64,000 nucleotides of DNA from Bin80 sp965215475 (GTDB lineage Bacteria > Bacteroidota > Rhodothermia > Rhodothermales > Bin80). The DNA is taken from NCBI GenBank assembly GCA_965215475.1, contig OZ244061.1, positions 3,162,001 through 3,226,000 of the forward strand, read 5' to 3'. Within the stretch, counting starts at the first letter, position 1. Each line of letters begins with the position of its first letter. A program made the position numbers and the translations under genes. This document shows positions 1 through 8,283 of this stretch, one piece after another. The notes beneath the pieces are model-generated. The model was given only the letters and a program-made list of their open reading frames with translations, did no database searches and was not told the DNA's origin.

Positions 1-657
1 ACTGATTTTTTAGCTCGAAATCTTGTCGCGTATGTGACGAAACATGTTCTTAAAGAGTTAACAGATCAAGAGCTTAAGCATGATCTAAAACTATTTCTAC
101 AACTCCAGGGTAACGGATGGCGTTTATGGTATCAGAGTGACGATTACAATCAAATTCATCAGCAAATACTTAAACTTATCAAAGAACGAGCTAACCTCTT
201 ATGGAACGAGCGATCTCTGGATAGTCATGATTTTTCTATTCAAGAAGATTTATGGGATGATGAAAACAGAAATTTAGGCCCTGACCCTAAGACTGGCCCG
301 ATTTGTAACGCTGTAGGTAAAGGCTCTCTAACAGACGGTACAACAAACTATCACAAATTCCCCTTATCCAAAGTAAAGATTTTTCATCCTGAAGAGGAAA
401 CAATCGAAAGAAATTGGTTTGATCTTCTACCATTTGAGAAGTTGCCACAGAAGTCAACTCCTAGAATCAAAGAATTTGATCCAGGATTATGGTTAGGCCG
501 TACATCAAAAGAAATCAGTGCGATTGAGGCTCAACGTATGGCTAAAATTAATGCTGAAATAGAAAGTCCAACTTGGGGTATAAATACGATGGATGCACCT
601 ATTGGGGCGGCTATTTGGGAGCAGATGCTTAAATCGGCATATTTGAGGATGGATTGA
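1..657 (+). CDS. Unrecognised protein, 5'-truncated by the window edge
   Basis: The reading frame is open from base 1, so the gene begins outside the window; a GTG at 34 is only the first internal start. At least 218 residues are visible. The protein is soluble-looking, with no signal peptide or membrane segment, and is rich in Trp, Asp and Glu (for example NGWRLWYQSDDY and EDLWDDENRN). I recognise no domain. It lies upstream of the ZorAB-like operon on the same strand, but a gap of about 240 bp separates them, so membership is uncertain. Frame integrity is clear; function is unknown. Confidence 0.6.
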   Translation, partial: TDFLARNLVAYVTKHVLKELTDQELKHDLKLFLQLQGNGWRLWYQSDDYNQIHQQILKLIKERANLLWNERSLDSHDFSIQEDLWDDENRNLGPDPKTGPICNAVGKGSLTDGTTNYHKFPLSKVKIFHPEEETIERNWFDLLPFEKLPQKSTPRIKEFDPGLWLGRTSKEISAIEAQRMAKINAEIESPTWGINTMDAPIGAAIWEQMLKSAYLRMD

Positions 658-894
658 AACATCCATTGAAGCTTTCAAGGAATGATTATGATTGATCTGA
701 TGGTTGATGTCTCTGGCACTCCTCACAAATCAAATCATAACTGATGCTCTCTCTGATTGCTACCAACCCAATAAACAACCTGCATGATGGTGATGATCCA
801 TATTCCATTGCGCGCTCAATTTCACCCTGATCTGTTCGTTGTATGACACGAGCCTTGAATTCTACCATTTTATTTCTGATGCTCAAGGTTTAAG

Positions 895-1317
895 TTGACC
901 ACTATCTGTGATATGAAGCTGAGGACGAAATTCTTGAAATTGATGGAAGTAGCACGAACTACTCTGCAGGGGGAATGGGCCAAAAAAGGGCTTGAATTAT
1001 TGGTTCGTGTAGTTCTCGTTGCAACTCGTCGGACCGATGGAAATCCAGCATCATTAGATCTACTCATTCTTCGTGATTTGAAAAAGATCCTTGAGGATTT
1101 TCCCAGTATGCCTTGCCCACCAGCAGGATCGCCTACTCTCTTTCCACGAGAAGATTCAAAAACTAAACTCCTTATTTCCCCTAGATGGATACTCCGATCA
1201 CTATACAAGATTCGTATTCAATTAGGTGGACCAGTTCCAACGCATATCAGAGTTTTACGTGATGCTCTGGAATCACTGCAATGCATCTATGTAACCTCAC
1301 AAAATGAAGCGAAATGA
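895..1317 (+). CDS. Unrecognised 140-aa protein, first gene of ZorAB-like operon
   Basis: This 140-residue protein opens a tight cluster: its TGA overlaps the ATG of the next gene (ATGA at 1314-1317), which indicates translational coupling. The start used is a TTG at 895, with an AAGG about 8 bases upstream; an ATG at 913 is the alternative. It is basic, helical-looking and soluble, with no signal peptide. An internal stretch carries several prolines and a Cys (SMPCPPAGSPTLFP). I recognise no family. Its position suggests a cytoplasmic partner of the membrane complex encoded downstream, but that is inference. Confidence 0.55.
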   Translation: MTTICDMKLRTKFLKLMEVARTTLQGEWAKKGLELLVRVVLVATRRTDGNPASLDLLILRDLKKILEDFPSMPCPPAGSPTLFPREDSKTKLLISPRWILRSLYKIRIQLGGPVPTHIRVLRDALESLQCIYVTSQNEAK

Positions 1318-2726
1318 TACTCATGCACAGATACAGATTCGTTTATTTAATCCTAATACTTGCGATTGTTATCTCACAACCTAGCAATGGGCAGTCAAAT
1401 GATCGACCTGTCGAAAGTTATGCTCAAGAGGTTGCCGTTCAATCTGTTTGGGAGAATGACTTTTATGGTCAAATAGCACCATTGGAATCTCAGGATTTTT
1501 ATCTGCTTTGGGATGTGTCGATCCCTATGGGCGGGTATATCCACGAAAGTAATCGTAGCCTTTCCGTTGCACTTGCCAAGATACAGGAGTTGTTAAAAAA
1601 TGGAATTTTGAATTCTGACTATGGAAGAACAACTATTCAATGTATGGGAATCAAAGACACCATTGATCCTTTGGAGAAATGCGATGACAATCAACTTAGA
1701 GACAGGGATTTTTTTCTTGGATTAGATTCTGACGTTGGGCTGGGTATTGAGCTTATGATTGACAGTCTTAAGACCGGAAAAATGATGGGGGCAGTTCTCA
1801 TCACTGATTTGATGGCAACTACCGAATATGGCACTGGCGCAACAGCATTATTACCGTATTTTAATGACGAGGAGCTTATGGCATATTTTACAGATGGTAA
1901 AATATACATGGGGATCTTGGGGATTGCTCCCGATTATTGGGGACTCAAAAAAGGACCTTGTGCGACAAAATCAGGGCCATTGGGATGTTGGTTCAATGAA
2001 GGACTCCAAGAGTGGGTACCTCTCAACCAAACGGTGAAGAGACCGATATATGTTCTCGTTATGGGGCGTCATTTGGAGGGAGAGGATAAACATTCTAATT
2101 CCGTGAATACGATTATTGAGGAGATATACGAATCTTTGCGTGATTTGGGTTATGAAGTAAAATTGGAACGCGTGACGCAAGGGGCGTTAGGCCTTCAGAC
2201 TCAATTAAAATGGCACAATCCTTCCACAGAAGGCAGAGGACGCCCACCCATCAATCTTGACTCAGACAATGGATTTTCTTGTAATAATAGAAATGTCCAC
2301 ACGTTATCCAGCGAATTTGACGATCGTCAAATTCGTGTTGATGAGATAGATGATACGGGCATAATTAATGGTCTTGAAACATTTGACCAAGTACGAAAAG
2401 AGGATGAACATGGAATAAAATTGGATCTTAACTGCGAGAATGTATTGAATTTGATCCGAAAAGAGAGACGTTGTAGAGGAGATGAAGATCCTGATAGACC
2501 TTGCAACTGCACGATTGACTCTGTATTTAAACCAGATCTGAGCAGGATCACTGCCAAAGTCAGCTATCAATCCGAGAATGGAATGGGTTGGGGCAAATGG
2601 TCATCTATACAACATAGTGATAGTTTGACACTTTATTTAGCAGATTTTATTGATGGATTGCACCCTGACCATTATAACGCAATGATTTCCCCTGCTCCTC
2701 CTCTTGATTGTAGCAAAGCGAGGTAA
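1314..2726 (+). CDS. Secreted cysteine-rich vWA-like protein
   Basis: The 470-residue product starts with a clear signal peptide (hydrophobic run YLILILAIVIS, likely cleavage after SNG near residue 26). The mature part has a pattern recalling a von Willebrand A domain: a strand ending in LLWDVSIPM (degenerate DxSxS, with Pro at the third metal-site position), then VLITDLMATTEY, then RPIYVLVMGRHLEG. About ten Cys lie after the signal peptide, including a CRGDEDPDRPCNC cluster, which suggests disulphides in the periplasm. It is coupled to the gene upstream and followed 18 bp later by the ZorA-like gene. No known Zorya accessory gene encodes a protein like this. The vWA call is moderate; secretion is strong. 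Confidence 0.6.
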   Translation: MILMHRYRFVYLILILAIVISQPSNGQSNDRPVESYAQEVAVQSVWENDFYGQIAPLESQDFYLLWDVSIPMGGYIHESNRSLSVALAKIQELLKNGILNSDYGRTTIQCMGIKDTIDPLEKCDDNQLRDRDFFLGLDSDVGLGIELMIDSLKTGKMMGAVLITDLMATTEYGTGATALLPYFNDEELMAYFTDGKIYMGILGIAPDYWGLKKGPCATKSGPLGCWFNEGLQEWVPLNQTVKRPIYVLVMGRHLEGEDKHSNSVNTIIEEIYESLRDLGYEVKLERVTQGALGLQTQLKWHNPSTEGRGRPPINLDSDNGFSCNNRNVHTLSSEFDDRQIRVDEIDDTGIINGLETFDQVRKEDEHGIKLDLNCENVLNLIRKERRCRGDEDPDRPCNCTIDSVFKPDLSRITAKVSYQSENGMGWGKWSSIQHSDSLTLYLADFIDGLHPDHYNAMISPAPPLDCSKAR

Positions 2727-2741
2727 TGATTTTTTCGAAAC

Positions 2742-2760
2742 CTCTTGCAAAACCCTCTTC
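2742..2760 (+). repeat. 19-bp dispersed repeat at the start of the ZorA-like gene
   Basis: The 19 bases CTCTTGCAAAACCCTCTTC are identical to the reverse complement of 48249-48267, one arm of the inverted-repeat element there. Looser versions occur near 39403, 38566 and 62213. The repeat covers the TTG candidate start of the ZorA-like gene. It looks like a terminal repeat left by a small mobile element. Confidence 0.6.
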
Positions 2761-4268
2761 ATTATGTGTTACTTGTGTTATGTATTGCTGTCCTAGTCTT
2801 ACTACTTCTTCGTTATATGTTACTTGTGTTATGTATTGCTGTCCTGGTCTTGGTAATCATATGTCAATATCTAAACTTTAATAAATCAAAAACATCTTTA
2901 ACTGATATAGATGATTTATTAAAGAAGCTTTTAGAGCGCTCCGACTGGAAGGGGAATTGGGAAATACTAGATCGTCTCGTTGTCCCTCATTTAGATGATA
3001 TTCAAAGATTCTCCAATGCCGCATTAGTTACTGGTATAGGTGGCACGATGGGGATATTCTTCCTTGAAGCCTTGTATTTAATACCCAGTGATGTATCCAA
3101 TTTAGACATTACCATCATTGTTCAAGGTGCAATCCCAGCTCTACTTTCTAGTTTGTGCGGAATATTTTTTCATCTCTTCATCCTATCAAAACATTTATCA
3201 GAGGCTCAAGAAAGCGTAACTGACGTGGAGATGAGATGGTTAGAGTCGGAAAATGTGCCATTGCGTGATGGACCAATCGTGAATGTTGACATCAGCGGTG
3301 CTGTTGAAAAAATTTTCCAAGAAATTTCAGCTACTCAGAAAGGTGTATCGGACTCTACGCAAGAAATTAGCAGGCTTCTACAAGAAAACAAAGAGATTTC
3401 TCTGATTCAGCGATCCTCTGCCAAAGAGATAAAAGAAGGTGTTCAAATCTTTGCAGAACATCTTAAATCTCTCCCCGATGATCTTCGAAAATCACTAGAT
3501 TTGACTGAGATTCAACGTTTATTAAAGGAGCAGCAATCAGATGTGCTTGCAATTTTATCTGATGTTAAAGGAGCGACTTCACAAATCGTTAATGCTCAGG
3601 ATCAATTCACAGATGTAGGGACTGAGTTACTGGAGTCGATTAAACAAAATTTGATAAACCATCAAACATCGACCCAGAAAATTTGTGACAATGTTCAAAC
3701 GCTTACCGAGACAATAGAAACTCTTCCCGGCGATATTCGAAGCTCACTGGAAATAAGTGAATTCTTTGATAAAGCTGCAAGAAGCCATCTTGACGAATTG
3801 TATAAGGCTTTTAAAGATCATCAATCTGAATTAAAAAGAGCAATTATTGATAATCAAGAGCAACAGAAACGATGGTTAGCTAATAACATTCACAAAGTTG
3901 TTGCAGATGTTATTGATGATTTACAGAAACAAATTAATGAAACTATTAAAGATCCGCTTGACACGATGAGCAAAAAACTCAGTGCTGCTACGAAAGAAAT
4001 GCCAGATGCTGCAAATAAGTTCGGGACGGACCTCATTGAATCTGCGAATACACTCGCCACGATTCCAAAAGAACTTGAAAAGGTGTCAGAAGGTGTCAAT
4101 GAAGTGGTTCGTGCAACTGCGGACGCTGCCTTGAAGCCTCTATCTGACGAAATGAAAGATTTTGTAGGCACTATTCAGGATACTCATCAGAGACTTGAAA
4201 AAACTATTCATGGACTAGTACACCTGATTGAAAATCTGATTAGAGGAATGGAAATTAGAAGTAAATGA
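2745..4268 (+). CDS. ZorA-like MotA/ExbB-family motor subunit with long coiled-coil tail
   Basis: The protein has N-terminal hydrophobic segments and two further membrane spans at about residues 90-113 (VTGIGGTMGIFFL, like the TGxLGT motif of MotA/ExbB/ZorA) and 122-147 (PALLSSLCGIFFHLF). A long alpha-helical, heptad-rich cytoplasmic tail follows, from about residue 185 to 500. This is the ZorA layout: a proton- or sodium-driven stator with a long intracellular tail. It is coupled by ATGA to the ZorB-like gene. The start is uncertain: TTG 2745, GTG 2766 or 2775, and ATG 2817 are possible, and none has a good ribosome site. The first 40 residues contain a 17-residue tandem duplication that repeats the first membrane segment. 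The family call is strong; assignment to a Zorya type is not possible. Confidence 0.75.
   Translation: MQNPLHYVLLVLCIAVLVLLLLRYMLLVLCIAVLVLVIICQYLNFNKSKTSLTDIDDLLKKLLERSDWKGNWEILDRLVVPHLDDIQRFSNAALVTGIGGTMGIFFLEALYLIPSDVSNLDITIIVQGAIPALLSSLCGIFFHLFILSKHLSEAQESVTDVEMRWLESENVPLRDGPIVNVDISGAVEKIFQEISATQKGVSDSTQEISRLLQENKEISLIQRSSAKEIKEGVQIFAEHLKSLPDDLRKSLDLTEIQRLLKEQQSDVLAILSDVKGATSQIVNAQDQFTDVGTELLESIKQNLINHQTSTQKICDNVQTLTETIETLPGDIRSSLEISEFFDKAARSHLDELYKAFKDHQSELKRAIIDNQEQQKRWLANNIHKVVADVIDDLQKQINETIKDPLDTMSKKLSAATKEMPDAANKFGTDLIESANTLATIPKELEKVSEGVNEVVRATADAALKPLSDEMKDFVGTIQDTHQRLEKTIHGLVHLIENLIRGMEIRSK
2769..2862 (+). repeat. 51-bp tandem duplication doubling the first membrane segment
   Basis: TTACTTGTGTTATGTATTGC begins at 2769 and again at 2820, and the copies match over about 40 bases with few changes. 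The unit is 51 bp, or 17 codons, so it stays in frame. At the protein level LLVLCIAVLVL occurs twice in a row. It lies right after the 19-bp dispersed repeat. Confidence 0.85.
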
Positions 4269-5035
4269 AAAGACGCTCTGAGACACAGGTTACCGTATGG
4301 CCTGCAATTACGGATTTGATGATTGCGATTGTCGTCATTGCAGTTTTAGCGGGGATCATTGGATATAGTAAATATACTGAGATAAAATTAACGGCAGGTC
4401 CCTCTAAAATTCGTAATGATATACTGGAGGAGATTGACAGTTTACTGAAGAATTCGAATCTGAGCGTTGAAGTACTTAAAGATGAAAGCGTTTTACGTCT
4501 ATCTGACGGTATCGTTAACTTTGAACTCGGAGAAATTTCGCCCATTGAAGATCACAAGAAAAATGTGGCGATATTGGCTGAGGTGTTAGCTCAGGTGGTT
4601 CCGTGTTACATTTCATGCCCATCTCAAACGATCACACATGTGTCCACTGACAGCCATAGCAGAGATAAATCCTATTGTCAAACAATCTCCTGTAACGAAA
4701 CCAGCAACTCACAGTGGCTCATTGGGACAGTACTCATTGAAGGACATACGGACACTATCCGTGTAATAGAAGGGAGAAATCGATTCAAGGATAATCTTGA
4801 GTTATCCTCAATGCGGGCTGCCGAAGTCTATCGGATGATTACTGCTTGGGAACCCTCAATCGGAGAAATGAAGAATTCACAAGAGGTTCCTATCTTCAGT
4901 ACAAGTGGTTATGGCTCGATGCGGCTTGCAGAACCAGATATGCCCTCCAGTGACCAGAATAGACGAATTGACTTACGATTTCTTTTTGAACGACGCCAAG
5001 AAAGAAATCCAACAGAGGAATCAAGTTTGCCATGA
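4265..5035 (+). CDS. ZorB-like MotB/OmpA-family stator subunit
   Basis: The 256-residue protein has a short basic N-terminus and one membrane helix (about 12-34) carrying Asp17 in PAITDLM, the position of the ion-carrying Asp of MotB/ZorB. The C-terminal half is an OmpA-like peptidoglycan-binding domain: GHTD at 160-163, NLELSSMRAAEV at about 177-188, STSGYGS at 212-218 and NRRIDLR at 232-238. Length and order match ZorB. An insertion between helix and OmpA domain has four Cys (114, 118, 138, 143), which could form disulphides. The start ATG overlaps the stop of the ZorA-like gene (ATGA). Known role of the family: anchor a rotary motor to the wall during phage sensing. Confidence 0.8.
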   Translation: MKRRSETQVTVWPAITDLMIAIVVIAVLAGIIGYSKYTEIKLTAGPSKIRNDILEEIDSLLKNSNLSVEVLKDESVLRLSDGIVNFELGEISPIEDHKKNVAILAEVLAQVVPCYISCPSQTITHVSTDSHSRDKSYCQTISCNETSNSQWLIGTVLIEGHTDTIRVIEGRNRFKDNLELSSMRAAEVYRMITAWEPSIGEMKNSQEVPIFSTSGYGSMRLAEPDMPSSDQNRRIDLRFLFERRQERNPTEESSLP

Positions 5036-5527
5036 GGGAAACAGTATCGGTGAATGGTGGATTGATAACCTATTGATGCCTTCAATTAGTGGCATGGTTA
5101 AACTATTTGGGTCGTATTCTTGCTTATTCCGATGAACCAGGGCACCCATCCCAAACGAACTGGGACACTTCAATCAAAATACCCAAGGTGAAATAGGAAA
5201 GTTATTTTTGAATGTCTCCTAAGAAATGTCCATTTTTCATTCGTATACCTCTATCAAGACTCTTCACATCTACTCTTCAAAGAGTATTCGTTGATTTTAG
5301 ACGTATAAGATTGTCTCGGGAGATTAGGCGGAGAGCGAGTTTTTTCAGAGGCTTTAGAATTTCTTGCCTCTCGTTCGTTCGTGATAACATCGCCACGCAA
5401 GCAGTTCAACTTTGATGATATGAGCTTGCTGTTGTTGATCGCATCGGCGATTATTTTGGAGATCTCTTCTTAATCAAGTTCGCTTTGTGATCGTACAACC
5501 GCTGAGCAACTTGCCTCTCCTATCTCC
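5036..5527 (+). other. Intergenic stretch, no supported gene
   Basis: About 490 bases separate the ZorB-like gene from the DUF4159 gene. A 67-codon frame at 5212-5415 is preceded by AGGAAA, but its Arg-rich product resembles nothing known to me. I see no hairpin terminator or repeat. Confidence 0.5.
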
Positions 5528-6187
5528 GTGACCCGATTACTTTGTTTCTGTATTTTCCTTGCCATTCCATGCAAAGCACAGGACTATGCGTTCTCCATCG
5601 CACGTGTCAAATATGGAGGTGGGGGAGATTGGTACAGCGATGAGCAGTCATTGCCGGAACTTCTTTCCTATACCCGAGCGGAGACTCTCGTGAATGTTGC
5701 ACCGACACCCGAGGTTGTAGAGCTCTCCAATACTCGCTTGTTTACCTTCCCCTACTTGTACCTGACAGGACATGGAAACGTCGTGTTCACACAGCGGGAG
5801 GCGATCCGATTGCGTCAATTCCTTGAACAGGGAGGTTTTCTCCATATTGATGACAACTACGGTTTGGACAAAGCCATTCGTCGTGAAATGAATAAAGTAT
5901 TTCCCCAACAGGAATTTGTCGAACTCCCATTTGATCATCCAATCTATCATACGCACTACTCATTCCCAAATGGCCTCCCCAAAATCCATGAACACGATGG
6001 TAAACCACCTCAGGGATTGGGACTGTTTGATAAGCATGGGCGCCTTTGTGTGTTCTATAGCTATGAGAGTGATCTTGGGGATGGCTGGGAACCTGAATCC
6101 GTTCATGATCTTCCACCCGAAATACGTAAATCCGCCCTTCAAATGGGGACGAATATCTTAGTGCATGCCTTGATGGGCAGTAATTAA
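5528..6187 (+). CDS. DUF4159 family exported protein
   Basis: The 219-residue product has a short signal peptide (LLCFCIFLAIPCKAQ) and then the typical DUF4159 sequence: FSIARVKYGGGGDWYSD, FPYLYLTGHGNVVF, FLEQGGFLHIDDNYG, LPFDHPIYH and a late HDGKPPQGLGLF stretch. The fold is glutamine-amidotransferase-like, and members occur in Bacteroidota/Rhodothermota near membrane-stress genes; their biochemical role is not established. The start is GTG, giving the signal peptide directly at the N-terminus. The truncated glyA gene follows 21 bp downstream. Length is normal for the family. Confidence 0.85.
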   Translation: MTRLLCFCIFLAIPCKAQDYAFSIARVKYGGGGDWYSDEQSLPELLSYTRAETLVNVAPTPEVVELSNTRLFTFPYLYLTGHGNVVFTQREAIRLRQFLEQGGFLHIDDNYGLDKAIRREMNKVFPQQEFVELPFDHPIYHTHYSFPNGLPKIHEHDGKPPQGLGLFDKHGRLCVFYSYESDLGDGWEPESVHDLPPEIRKSALQMGTNILVHALMGSN

Positions 6188-6208
6188 CGAATCATTTCCA
6201 TCTCTCAC

Positions 6209-6553
6209 ATGAGTCATCTTTCATCACAGGATCCGCAAATTTATGCTGCCATTGAGCGGGAAGTCCATCGGCAGAATTATGGGTTAGAGTTGATTGCTTC
6301 GGAAAATTTTGTTTCCAGAAGTGTTATGCAGGCCCAAGGTTCTGTATTCACGAATAAATATGCCGAGGGACTACCCGGAAAACGCTACTATGCCGGATGT
6401 GAATTTACCGATGTCGCAGAGGATTTAGCACGTACTCGCGCCAAAAAACTGTTTCAATGTGATTGGGTCAATGTGCAACCTCATTCTGGAGCTTCTGCCA
6501 ATGCTGCCGTTTACCTTAGTTGTCTTAATCCGGGAGATACCTTCCTCGTATAG
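6209..6553 (+). pseudogene. glyA: Truncated serine hydroxymethyltransferase (glyA 5' part)
   Basis: The first 110 codons encode an unmistakable SHMT N-terminus: YGLELIASENFVS, FTNKYAEGLPGKRYYAGCE and VQPHSGASANAAVYLSCLNPGDTFL. Then comes Val-stop at 6551. The family is about 420 residues, so roughly three quarters, including the PLP lysine, is missing. Downstream DNA to 6715 has no SHMT similarity that I can see, so homology ends abruptly after GDTFL. This looks like a rearrangement or insertion break rather than a point nonsense mutation. An intact glyA is presumably elsewhere. The start codon and 5' region look normal. Confidence 0.9.
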
Positions 6554-6715
6554 ATACAAAAAATCATTTCTCGCAAAAATGGGCGAAGAGCCAATCAATC
6601 AATCCTATATGTACAGATCGCATAATTTCAAATAGATGATTCGGGGGCAATTTGCGACATCAACGAAAAAAAAGTTATATTGTACTACTTTATCTGTTCA
6701 TAAACCTGTCTATTC

Positions 6716-8119
6716 ATGCGTCGACTGATTTTGATCTTTCTTGTGATTAGCGGATGTAGTGTATCTCAGCAGGATCCGATAAATATACTGATCCTGTATA
6801 CGGATGATCAAAGATTTAATACCATCGGTGCTCTGGGGAATAATGAAGTCAGAACACCGAACATAGACACTCTGGTCAGGAGAGGGACAGCCTTCACCCA
6901 TGCACATACCATGGGTGGACTGCAAGCCGCACTCTGCGCACCCAGCCGAGCAATGCTTATGACCGGAAGACCTCTCTTCCTCTTAGACAGGATTGGCGAC
7001 AATATTCCGGCGGAACATACCATGATGCCTGAAGCTGCAGCAAAGGCAGGGTATATTACCTTCGGTACCGGGAAATGGCATAATGATCGCGCGTCATTTT
7101 CTCGGGCATTTCAGAAAGCAGACCATATCTTCATCGGTGGAATGCATTTGCCTGAAGTTGGAGGACATGAAGCGCCAGAGTTGTATGAATTTGATCCTAC
7201 AGGTACCTACCCGAACCATGACCGGCGGCAAGTTCAAGGATATTCTAGTACTCTTTTCACGAATGCTGCCATTGATTTTTTGAATGAAGTCAGTACCGTA
7301 GATCAGCCATTTTTTGCGTATGTATCCTTTACCTCACCTCACGATCCGAGAACTCCTCCTGAACCCTATGCTGGTTGGTATCACCCAGATTCCGTTTCTC
7401 TGCCACCTAATTTTTTGCCAACGCATCCATTTGACAATGGTCACCTTGATGTTCGGGATGAACTTCTTCGTGAGCTCCCTCGAACCGAAGCAATGATCCG
7501 GGAGGAACTCGCCCTTTATTACGGAATGATCAGTGAGTTGGATGCTCAGGTTGGACGTATTATCTCTGCACTGGAGAAAAATGGACAATTGGACAATACG
7601 CTCGTTGTTTTAGCAGGAGATAATGGGCTAGCCGTTGGAAGCCATGGACTTCTGGGAAAGCAAAATTTGTATGAGCATAGTATGCGGGTGCCGCTCATCA
7701 TGGCTGGCCCCGGGATCCCTGCGAATGAGCAGCGCAACCAACTGGTCTATATCTTTGACATTTTCCCGACCATCGCAGAGATTCTAAACCTCCCTTCCCC
7801 GGAAACGATTGAGGGCCAAAGCCTGAATCCATTCATTGAGAATCCACAACTCCCAGGCCGTAACTCAGTATTTTATGCATACCGTGATTTACAGCGTGGA
7901 GTTCGGACAGTCGACGGATGGAAACATATCCAGTACCTCGTAAACGGAGTACATACGGAACAACTCTTTGATCTGAACTCAGATCCGCACGAAACAAACG
8001 ACTTGGCTTCGGATTCTTCGCATATCATGAAACTGGATGAAATGCGCGAATTGCTCGCACAGGAAAGCGTGTACTGGTCAGACCCACTGGATCTATCTGC
8101 CTCGGACTGGGGACGTTAA
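6716..8119 (+). CDS. Lipoprotein sulfatase (alkaline-phosphatase superfamily)
   Basis: The 467-residue protein begins with a lipoprotein signal peptide ending in VISGC (lipid Cys14). It carries the sulfatase signature CAPSR (Cys74, the residue converted to formylglycine), the metal pair Asp30-Asp31 in YTDDQR, and the later VLAGDNGLAVGSHG and HSMRVPLIMAGPG motifs. It should hydrolyse a sulfate ester, probably on a polysaccharide or small sugar, at the cell envelope. A sulfatase-maturing enzyme is not in the window. The gene sits alone between the broken glyA and a decayed ISL3 element, which fits acquisition by transfer. The substrate cannot be told. Confidence 0.9.
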   Translation: MRRLILIFLVISGCSVSQQDPINILILYTDDQRFNTIGALGNNEVRTPNIDTLVRRGTAFTHAHTMGGLQAALCAPSRAMLMTGRPLFLLDRIGDNIPAEHTMMPEAAAKAGYITFGTGKWHNDRASFSRAFQKADHIFIGGMHLPEVGGHEAPELYEFDPTGTYPNHDRRQVQGYSSTLFTNAAIDFLNEVSTVDQPFFAYVSFTSPHDPRTPPEPYAGWYHPDSVSLPPNFLPTHPFDNGHLDVRDELLRELPRTEAMIREELALYYGMISELDAQVGRIISALEKNGQLDNTLVVLAGDNGLAVGSHGLLGKQNLYEHSMRVPLIMAGPGIPANEQRNQLVYIFDIFPTIAEILNLPSPETIEGQSLNPFIENPQLPGRNSVFYAYRDLQRGVRTVDGWKHIQYLVNGVHTEQLFDLNSDPHETNDLASDSSHIMKLDEMRELLAQESVYWSDPLDLSASDWGR

Positions 8120-8283
8120 GGTCAAATAGGGGGTTCAGAAATCTTGCAAATTCAGTGATATTCACCTGTCCAGCCCTGAAAACCGTGCCATTCAACCGGG
8201 TAAGTTGCGTTTTTTCAACACTCCTTGTCCAGCTCAATCGAGCATTGCCCTAACCAAATAATATCCCGAAATGGCACATTGGC

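Noticed and set aside
5212..5415. 67-codon frame after the ZorB-like gene
   Set aside because: It has an AGGAAA upstream, but the Arg/Phe-rich product matches nothing and the surrounding DNA looks non-coding.
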